Shown here one piece after another: positions 58,564 through 64,000 of a DNA stretch of 64,000 nt. The notes beneath the pieces are model-generated. The model was not told where the DNA came from and did no database searches. It saw only the letters and a list, made by a program, of their open reading frames with translations. Location: assembly GCF_014656435.1 (NCBI RefSeq), contig NZ_BNCK01000002.1, positions 115,377-179,376 on the forward strand. The letters run 5' to 3'. Source of the DNA: Thalassotalea marina. GTDB lineage: Bacteria; Pseudomonadota; Gammaproteobacteria; Enterobacterales; Alteromonadaceae. Both the position numbers and the translations under genes were made by a program. Within the stretch, counting starts at the first letter, position 1. Each line of letters starts with the position of its first letter.

Positions 58564-59457
58564 ATGGCTGATTTTCAAATTGTTCAAACAATTGATAACT
58601 ATTTATACTTCGTTGCTATTGTTGAGCAAGGCTCGATAACTAAGGCGGCAACATATTTAAATGTACCTAAATCCAAAGTAAGTAGAAGGCTGGCGCAATT
58701 AGAAAATATGTTAGGTAGTGAATTATTGGTTAGAACAACAAGAAAGCAGGATTTGACGGAAGCAGGCAAATTGCTTTATCAAAATTGTCGTCCCCATGTA
58801 GATGCTTTAGTTGCCGTCGAACAGCTGATGTATGATAACCAGTATCAAATAAAAGGTAAGTTGAATATCAAAGTACCTTCAGAGTTTTTTAATCGTGTCA
58901 TGGGGCAGTTACTAACTGACTTTGCGCTAAAGTACCCAGATATCGAAGTACATTGTCAGCAATATACGGAGTCTTTGCCATCATTTGACTTAAATTACGA
59001 CCTAGTATTTGTGCTTCATGAACGAGCCTTACCCCCCTCGCATTGGATAGGGAAAAGCTTACTTAGCTTCCCTCAATCACTCTATGTTGCAAAAGATTAT
59101 GCACTTAACCAAGTCACATCTGTTGAACAACTAAAAGCTATAGAGGCAATCGTGGCAGAGCCTTTAGAGCACTGGAGTTTTAGGGATAAACATAGTCATA
59201 AAACGTTTAAACCTAATGTTCGTATGGTGTTGGCCAGCCCTGAAATGCGATTACAAGCGTGTTTCAGTGCTATTGGTATGACTAAACTACCTGATTACAT
59301 AGCTAAAAATATTCAAGGTATAAAAGCGGTAAAAACAGAATTGCCACTAGTTGCACAACAATTATCATTACTGTACCAAAGTAGGAATATTCCACTGAAA
59401 ACTAGAGTGTTTTTAGATTATTTCCAAAGTCATATTGGCAAATTAAATTTGCATTAA
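58564..59457 (+). CDS. LysR family transcriptional regulator
   Basis: This 297-residue protein has the N-terminal winged helix (about 10-70, SITKAATYLNVPKSKVSRRL) and an effector-binding domain. It is divergent from the thioredoxin gene with a 104-base gap, which could be its target. Its end overlaps the convergent pseudouridine synthase by 4 bases. Confidence 0.92.
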   Translation: MADFQIVQTIDNYLYFVAIVEQGSITKAATYLNVPKSKVSRRLAQLENMLGSELLVRTTRKQDLTEAGKLLYQNCRPHVDALVAVEQLMYDNQYQIKGKLNIKVPSEFFNRVMGQLLTDFALKYPDIEVHCQQYTESLPSFDLNYDLVFVLHERALPPSHWIGKSLLSFPQSLYVAKDYALNQVTSVEQLKAIEAIVAEPLEHWSFRDKHSHKTFKPNVRMVLASPEMRLQACFSAIGMTKLPDYIAKNIQGIKAVKTELPLVAQQLSLLYQSRNIPLKTRVFLDYFQSHIGKLNLH

Positions 59458-60137
59458 ACTTGTGGCCAGTTAAGTTCGCCGGGACAACCAATCTGCTTTA
59501 GTTGCTCTTGGCAAGTTGCGGCCAAAAACAGTTCGCCTGATGTTGGCTGCACTTGGTAATGATAGTGTTGCTTATTAAATTGAAATTTAAGGCTATAGGC
59601 GTGTAAATACCCTCTATCTGACGAAGTTTTACTGTAATAATCATCGCCGATAATCGCACTGCCTATACTGGCTAGGGCAACGCGAATTTGGTGAGTTTTA
59701 CCTGTGTGTGGCTTAACAATAAATAATCTAGTTTTATTAGCTAATGAAAAGCTGAAAAACTGACTAATCGCAGGGTTGTTCATTGAACGAGTGAGTTTCC
59801 ACATGCCACGGCGACTTTTTTCCATGTCTCCTTTAATTAGCCCTTGTTTCTTTTTAGGTTTTTGATCACTAAGGGCGAGGTAATATTTTTCTACTTGTTT
59901 ATCGGCAAATAAATGCTGAAACTCTGTTGCCGCCTCCTTAGTTGTTGCAAATATTAATAAGCCTGATGTCATCTTGTCTAAACGATGTACAGGATATAAC
60001 TGGTCAATGTTTAGCGTTGATTTTACTTGGTTAAAAAAACCAGCAGCTTCAGCTTCATCGTGAAAACCAACACCTGGGGGTTTATTGACGATAATAAACC
60101 CCGGCTGACGATCGATAATGTCAATGGTCAAGTTCAT
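59454..60137 (-). CDS. RluA-family pseudouridine synthase (TIGR01621-like)
   Basis: This 227-residue protein has the RluA catalytic motif HRLDKMTSGL with Asp54. There is no S4 domain, which marks the short RluA-type branch. It isomerises uridine in RNA; the target site is unknown. Its ATG overlaps the nhaC stop by one base, so the two genes are probably co-transcribed. Confidence 0.9.
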   Translation of the reverse strand: MNLTIDIIDRQPGFIIVNKPPGVGFHDEAEAAGFFNQVKSTLNIDQLYPVHRLDKMTSGLLIFATTKEAATEFQHLFADKQVEKYYLALSDQKPKKKQGLIKGDMEKSRRGMWKLTRSMNNPAISQFFSFSLANKTRLFIVKPHTGKTHQIRVALASIGSAIIGDDYYSKTSSDRGYLHAYSLKFQFNKQHYHYQVQPTSGELFLAATCQEQLKQIGCPGELNWPQV

Positions 60138-61495
60138 TAAAGCCCTAAGCCGATAAATACATATAAAGCTAAGGTAACTCCACCGCCAAACAGTGCATAA
60201 GGGAGCTGAGTTTTAACATGTTCAAAGTGATCACAGCCACTAGCAATAGAGGCAACTACCGTAGTATCAGAAATAGGTGATGCGTGATCGCCAAAAATCC
60301 CGCCACCTAGCACAGCGGCAACTAAAAACTCCATTGGAAGCCCAGTTTGTAGGCTAATAGGTACAGCAATTGGGATCAAAATAGCAAAGGTTCCCCAAGA
60401 AGTACCGGTGGCAAAAGCCATAAAAGCGGCAGCTAAAAACAGTATAGGTGCAATAAGAAATGCTGGTACTTCTACATTTAATAGCTGACTGACATAAATG
60501 CCTGTGCCCAGTGCTTTAATTGCATCACCAAAGGCAAAAGACAGCACTAATATTGCTACAGCAGGTACCATGTAACGAATACCTGCTACAGCATGCTTGG
60601 CAATTTCAGCCAAAGTAAATACACCGGTTGCTTTTAGCATGATCATTAATAGCACTAATGCGCTGGCTATAGACCAAAATACCGAAAATGAACCCGAACC
60701 TCGGCGGATATCTCCATCACCTGTCACCCATAACAAGACAATGGTCAAACAAAGTAAAATTGCTAATGGAAGCCACATTAACATCGCTGGCGCTGTGCGT
60801 TCGTTATCTTCATTGTTTTGGTGTGCAATGAGGGATTTTGCAGATTTCATCGGCCCAAAAACTCGACCGCTAAAGGCGGTGTAATAAGCCAGAATAACGG
60901 CAATTATGGCGTAAAAGTTGTAACCAATCGTACTAATTAATACTCCAACAGCGTCTTCTACATTGTTACCATCAAGTAGACCTAAAACATAGGCGCCCCA
61001 ACCATTAATAAGGAAGATAATACTGATAGGTGCACAGGTTGAATCGATTAAGTATGCAAGACGTGCTCTACTTAATTTGTATTTATCAAAAAGCTGTTGA
61101 CTTGCCATGCCAGCGGTAAACATACTCAAATTAGTATCGGTGAAAATACTGGTACCAACAACGGTTGGTAAAATGGCAGCTTGTCTGGGGTTTTTAACCA
61201 GATTGAGATTAGCCAATAGGTTTATAAAACCATTTACAGCGCCAGATTTATTCATCAAGGTCACTAAAGCGCCAATAAGTAAACTAAAACTGATGATGTA
61301 AACATTTCCTGTAGATGAAAACACGCCGACTAAGCCATTCACGCTATCCATTGTTCCTTGAATAGGGCTCCAATTTGCAGCCATGACAAAACAAAGTAAT
61401 GTGCCGGCAAATAATGCTAGCAGGGCGTTCTTTCGCCAGATAGCGATAGCAATTGCAACAATGGGAGGAAGTAGGCTTAAATAACTGTCTTGCAT
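60137..61495 (-). CDS. nhaC: Na+/H+ antiporter, NhaC family
   Basis: This 452-residue membrane protein has about 11 TM helices and the NhaC-family segments GTSIFTDTNLSMF, AAAFMAFATGTSWGT and FGDHASPISDTTVVAS. It exchanges sodium or related cations, or small acids, for protons. It leads the minus-strand unit with the pseudouridine synthase gene. A promoter with a long C-run at the predicted start site lies about 120 bases upstream. Confidence 0.9.
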   Translation of the reverse strand: MQDSYLSLLPPIVAIAIAIWRKNALLALFAGTLLCFVMAANWSPIQGTMDSVNGLVGVFSSTGNVYIISFSLLIGALVTLMNKSGAVNGFINLLANLNLVKNPRQAAILPTVVGTSIFTDTNLSMFTAGMASQQLFDKYKLSRARLAYLIDSTCAPISIIFLINGWGAYVLGLLDGNNVEDAVGVLISTIGYNFYAIIAVILAYYTAFSGRVFGPMKSAKSLIAHQNNEDNERTAPAMLMWLPLAILLCLTIVLLWVTGDGDIRRGSGSFSVFWSIASALVLLMIMLKATGVFTLAEIAKHAVAGIRYMVPAVAILVLSFAFGDAIKALGTGIYVSQLLNVEVPAFLIAPILFLAAAFMAFATGTSWGTFAILIPIAVPISLQTGLPMEFLVAAVLGGGIFGDHASPISDTTVVASIASGCDHFEHVKTQLPYALFGGGVTLALYVFIGLGL

Positions 61496-61607
61496 GGTAA
61501 CTCTATTGTTCTTGTTTTGCGCCCAACTTTACCTGAAGTTGCTTTCTTTAGAAACCTTAGAGCGGACATTATCTACAGATAATTCGAATGCGCCGAAAAT
61601 TGAAAGT

Positions 61608-61616
61608 GGGGGGGGG
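61608..61616. repeat. Homopolymeric G9 tract
   Basis: Nine consecutive Gs in an AT-rich intergenic region, upstream of nhaC. Such tracts are prone to slippage in replication, transcription and sequencing. Confidence 0.9.
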
Positions 61617-61652
61617 CGAAAGATTTAATTGAAAATAGACGATCTGTGTCAA
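61616..61652 (-). promoter_or_regulatory. Sigma-70 promoter of nhaC with start site at a C9 run
   Basis: On the minus strand TTGACA (61652-61647) is followed, after 18 bases, by TTAAAT (61628-61623). The predicted start (about 61616) falls at the edge of a run of nine Cs (G run at 61608-61616 on the plus strand). The leader of about 120 bases also has ATTATC/GATAAT and CAACTT/AAGTTG hairpins. Confidence 0.5.
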
Positions 61653-61925
61653 TAAAGTCACTAGGTAGTTAGCATATGCTTTTCTATTTGAGGCATATGA
61701 TTGTTTGGTCACCAATGGCTTTAAATTTACCTGTCGCAATATAAGTAGCAATAAAACAATGATTACGACGGTCTGATAGATTCATGAAAATAATAAGAGC
61801 TACTGCATTTAACTTTCAGTCTTTTATTGCTATAAGTTGTAACAATTAAATTCAAGGCATTGAAATGTGATATTTAAACCTTACATTGGTTTTTTGACCT
61901 CGCTTTATGCCACTAGGAATATATT

Positions 61926-63497
61926 TTGACTCTTTCATTTAAACAAGCGATTGATGCATTCAACATGGATCAGCACGGTACAGCGTTACAAGGTATTGGA
62001 CGTGGTATTGAGCGTGAAGGTCTTAGGGTTCTTCCTGAAGGAAAATTATCCAAACAGCGCCATTTTCCCGCCTTAGGTGCATCGTTAACACACCCTAATA
62101 TAACAACGGATTATGCAGAAGGCTTATTGGAGTTTATCACCCCAGTAAGTTTTAATGCTGAAGAGTCTATTGCTCAATTACAAGATATTCAAAAATATAC
62201 TCTTTCAAATATTGAAGGTGAGTTGATATGGCCCGCTAGTATGCCGTGTTTTGTTAATAACGAAGACGATATTGAATTGGCATACTACGGAGAATCAAAT
62301 ATTGGCAAAATGAAAACTGTCTATCGTCAGGGATTGAAAAATCGTTATGGCAGTATGATGCAAGTTATTGCTGGAATACATTTTAACTTTTCCTTCCCTG
62401 AATCATTTTGGCAAACGTTAAAATCGTTAGAAAATAATCAAGACGATATGCAGGACTATGTCTCTGCAAAATATTTTTCTTTACTGCGTAATTACAAGCG
62501 ATTTTGCTGGCTAATACCTTATCTATACGGAAGCTCTCCAGCAATTTGCCCTTCATTTTTACAGGGTAAAGAAACAAGTTTGCCTTTTAAAAAATCAGAA
62601 ACAGGTTACTTATACCTTGAATACGCAACATCGCTTCGCATGAGTGACCTCGGTTATACCAATAGCGAACAATCTTCTTTACGCATTTGTTACAACAATT
62701 TAGAAGATTATATAGCAGGGGTTCAGGAGGCCATTAGTCTTGATTCTAATAAATTTCAAAAATTAGGAGTTAAGGTTGACGGCGAATATAGGCAATTAAA
62801 CACTAATGTATTGCAAATCGAAAATGAACTTTATGCTCCTATTAGACCTAAACAGGTTGCAAGGTCAGGGGAAAAACCATCAGAGGCGTTAAAAAGTCGA
62901 GGTGTTGAGTATATTGAAGTTAGAGCGCTTGATGTTAATCCGTTTGCAGAAACAGGAATAACTCAAGAGCAAATTAACTTTTTAGATATATTTTTAACTT
63001 TCTGTGTTTTAAAAGAAAGTCCCACTTTAACTTGTGAAGAGCAAAACATCTGTGAAGAAAACATGGATAAAGTGGTTGTAAGCGGTAGAGATCCTAGTCT
63101 TACATTGAAGTATCTTGGCGGTGAACTTTCTGTCAAAGAGTTTGGAAGCCAACTGTTTGAAGAAATGATTGAAGTTGCAGCTATTCTCGATAAAGCATAC
63201 GGCACTGAAAAATACAGTAAAGCACTTGCCTTTGAGCGTGAAAAGATTATTGATCCAAGTAAAACGCCTTCTGCTCTATTATTAGCAGTAATCAATGAGC
63301 AAAAAACGAGCTTAACACGCTTTACCCTCGATAATGCTCAATCATTTAAAGAAGCGGCAATTAAACGAGACTACCAAGTTTTTAATGAAGACTACTTCAA
63401 AGAACAAGCGAAATTATCGCTTAAGAAACAACAAGAAATTGAACAAAGCGATACGGTATCTTTTGATGAGTTCTTAACAAATTACTTTGCCAGTTAA
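61926..63497 (+). CDS. gshA: Glutamate-cysteine ligase
   Basis: This 523-residue protein matches the proteobacterial GshA family, with IGRGIEREGLRV, LLEFITP and RALDVNPF. It makes gamma-glutamylcysteine, the first step of glutathione synthesis. The TTG start at 61926, preceded by TAGGAA, puts the conserved GIEREGLRV motif at the same distance from the N terminus as in E. coli. The gene is monocistronic with a terminator 22 bases after the stop. It is a canonical enzyme unlike the GS-fold gene at 24.4 kb. Confidence 0.96.
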   Translation: MTLSFKQAIDAFNMDQHGTALQGIGRGIEREGLRVLPEGKLSKQRHFPALGASLTHPNITTDYAEGLLEFITPVSFNAEESIAQLQDIQKYTLSNIEGELIWPASMPCFVNNEDDIELAYYGESNIGKMKTVYRQGLKNRYGSMMQVIAGIHFNFSFPESFWQTLKSLENNQDDMQDYVSAKYFSLLRNYKRFCWLIPYLYGSSPAICPSFLQGKETSLPFKKSETGYLYLEYATSLRMSDLGYTNSEQSSLRICYNNLEDYIAGVQEAISLDSNKFQKLGVKVDGEYRQLNTNVLQIENELYAPIRPKQVARSGEKPSEALKSRGVEYIEVRALDVNPFAETGITQEQINFLDIFLTFCVLKESPTLTCEEQNICEENMDKVVVSGRDPSLTLKYLGGELSVKEFGSQLFEEMIEVAAILDKAYGTEKYSKALAFEREKIIDPSKTPSALLLAVINEQKTSLTRFTLDNAQSFKEAAIKRDYQVFNEDYFKEQAKLSLKKQQEIEQSDTVSFDEFLTNYFAS

Positions 63498-63518
63498 TCA
63501 TTAATATTCTTGTCTTAC

Positions 63519-63546
63519 AAAAAGCACCTCAAAGGTGCTTTTTTTA
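63519..63546 (+). terminator. Intrinsic terminator after gshA
   Basis: An AAAAAGCACCT/AGGTGCTTTTT stem with a CAA loop and Ts. Confidence 0.92.
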
Positions 63547-63551
63547 TGGAC

Positions 63552-63578
63552 AAAAAAAAGCGCGTTAGGGTAACGCGC
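63552..63578 (-). terminator. Minus-strand terminator hairpin 1
   Basis: A perfect 8-bp stem GCGCGTTA/TAACGCGC with a 3-base loop. T8 follows on the minus strand only; the plus strand lacks a T-tract. Confidence 0.8.
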
Positions 63579-63615
63579 CTTAAACAAAGAAAGCAGTCCA
63601 GGGAGGTGTTTGCTC
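63552..63615 (-). ncRNA. Putative small RNA unit 1 of a tandem array
   Basis: On the minus strand, a 13-nt element TATTTTTTGAACT (63658-63646) with a possible -35 TTGAAC precedes a short transcript region with a pyrimidine-rich CACCTCCCTGG stretch (63608-63598) and a hairpin GCGCGTTA/TAACGCGC (63560-63578) followed by eight Us. The predicted size is about 64 nt. The -10 is weak. No ORF fits on this strand. Confidence 0.4.
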
Positions 63616-63700
63616 TCAACTTTTATGACATCTGAGTAAATAAATAGTTCAAAAAATATTCAAAAAAAATAACTGAAGAGAAATTAAAGGCTGAAAAGAT

Positions 63701-63728
63701 AAAAAAAGCGCGCCTAGGATAGCGCGCT
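63701..63728 (-). terminator. Minus-strand terminator hairpin 2
   Basis: A 7-bp stem AGCGCGC/GCGCGCT with an 8-base loop. A T7 tract follows on the minus strand only. Confidence 0.78.
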
Positions 63729-63768
63729 ATAAAGTCATGAAACACTAAGGAAAGTAAAATGTCTCTTT
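63701..63768 (-). ncRNA. Putative small RNA unit 2 of a tandem array
   Basis: It repeats the layout of unit 1: the identical 13-nt element TATTTTTTGAACT (63810-63798), TTGAAC with an 18-base spacer to TCTAAT as promoter, a pyrimidine stretch CTTTCCTT (63754-63747), and a hairpin AGCGCGC/GCGCGCT with U7. Distance from 13-nt element to hairpin is 70 bases against 68 in unit 1. The predicted transcript is about 68 nt. Confidence 0.45.
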
Positions 63769-63904
63769 CAATTAATTAGAGCTAGAGATACTCGAGAAGT
63801 TCAAAAAATAAACAAAAAATATTGGGTTTTAGTAAGACTATGTATTTGCACAAGTTAAGTTAAAAATAGAAGGTTGAATTAACTTTAACGGGTCAAATGA
63901 GCAT

Positions 63905-63932
63905 AAAAAAAGCGCGTTGATTAAAACGCGCT
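63905..63932 (-). terminator. Minus-strand terminator hairpin 3
   Basis: A perfect 8-bp stem AGCGCGTT/AACGCGCT with a 6-base loop. A T-tract follows on the minus strand only. Confidence 0.78.
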
Positions 63933-63970
63933 GTAACTATTCAGTTCAAGGGAAACACAATATGAAAATC
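63905..63970 (-). ncRNA. Putative small RNA unit 3, promoter region cut by window edge
   Basis: A third hairpin of the same type (63905-63932) is preceded on the minus strand by GTTTCCCTT (63956-63948) at a similar distance. Upstream sequence runs into the window end, so the promoter cannot be judged and the 5' boundary is a guess. Confidence 0.3.
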
Positions 63971-64000
63971 TTACCTTTTAAGAGCCGGTTAATTTAATTA

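Larger units (their letters stand above)
61496..61925. other. Divergent intergenic region between nhaC and gshA
   Basis: It holds the nhaC promoter and leader with the G9/C9 tract and the gshA upstream region (SD TAGGAA at 61914-61919). A minus-strand open frame across it has no support. Confidence 0.55.

Noticed and set aside
61569..61751. 60-codon minus-strand frame across the C-run upstream of nhaC
   Set aside because: It overlaps the predicted promoter, has no SD and no recognisable protein features.
63741..64000. Plus-strand short ORFs with good SD sequences in the tandem hairpin region
   Set aside because: Frames of 6 and 11 codons follow AAGGA and AAGGGA at good spacing, but the unit 1 equivalent lacks a proper ATG, and the hairpins terminate only on the minus strand. 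Kept as the main alternative to the small RNA reading.
1..64000. tRNA, rRNA, CRISPR array, prophage or insertion sequence
   Set aside because: None was recognised by reading: no cloverleaf candidates, regular direct-repeat arrays, transposase or integrase motifs were seen.

Overview
The window is a chromosomal segment of a marine gammaproteobacterium, most likely in the Alteromonadales close to Colwelliaceae (Colwellia/Thalassotalea-like). This is inferred from gene content and order (yhdP-nit-tldD, nrdR-ribD-ribE-ribBX, xseB-ispA-dxs next to a PomAB sodium-driven motor and thiI), from the AT-rich composition and from the many TonB, MCP, GGDEF and RND genes. No rRNA, tRNA, CRISPR array, prophage or insertion sequence was recognised. 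Coding density is high and most transcription units end in clear intrinsic terminators.

Layout. 1-4.8 kb: 3' part of yhdP, a nitrilase-family amidase and tldD, all overlapping. 4.9-7.8 kb: a probable zinc-acquisition unit with a Zur-like operator, a small secreted protein and a TonB receptor with His/Asp/Glu-rich loops. 7.9-14.7 kb: a secreted serine hydrolase, an MCP, a CvfB-like RNA-binding protein, a TerB-like protein and a NagX-like membrane protein. 15-20.6 kb: an RND efflux pair and a LysR regulator. 20.8-24.3 kb: two membrane diguanylate cyclases. 24.4-28.8 kb: an ovothiol operon, ovoA and ovoB, led by an unusual glutamine-synthetase-fold ligase. 29-35 kb: a UspE-like protein, an EF-hand protein, then an operon of a secreted peptidase, a NatAB-type ABC exporter, an ECF sigma factor and a four-helix membrane protein. 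35.3-40.1 kb: glyA, nrdR and the riboflavin genes ribD, ribE and ribBX. 40.1-45.8 kb (minus strand): a second ECF sigma/anti-sigma pair with a serine hydrolase, a solute-binding-like protein and an amidase. 45.9-49 kb: dxs-ispA-xseB. 49.2-52.5 kb: pomA, pomB and thiI. 52.5-61.5 kb: panE, a VanZ-like protein, yajQ, an MCP, an NSS transporter, thioredoxin, a LysR regulator, a pseudouridine synthase and an NhaC antiporter. 61.9-63.5 kb: gshA, followed by a gene-free region with three tandem minus-strand terminator hairpins.

How the genes work together. Thiol and redox biology recurs: ovothiol synthesis, gshA, thioredoxin and a deaminated-glutathione amidase candidate. Sodium physiology is represented by PomAB, an NSS symporter and NhaC. 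Two independent modules pair an ECF sigma factor with a four-helix membrane protein, which suggests envelope-stress control of neighbouring secreted hydrolases and an ABC exporter.

The strongest candidates for something undescribed are (i) the glutamine-synthetase-fold gene translated just ahead of ovoA-ovoB, which hints at a gamma-glutamyl or amide-modified ovothiol, and (ii) the tandem array of three short minus-strand units after gshA. Each unit has a pyrimidine-rich stretch and a GCGC hairpin with a U-tail, and the two complete units share an identical 13-nt upstream element. They look like a family of sibling small RNAs.
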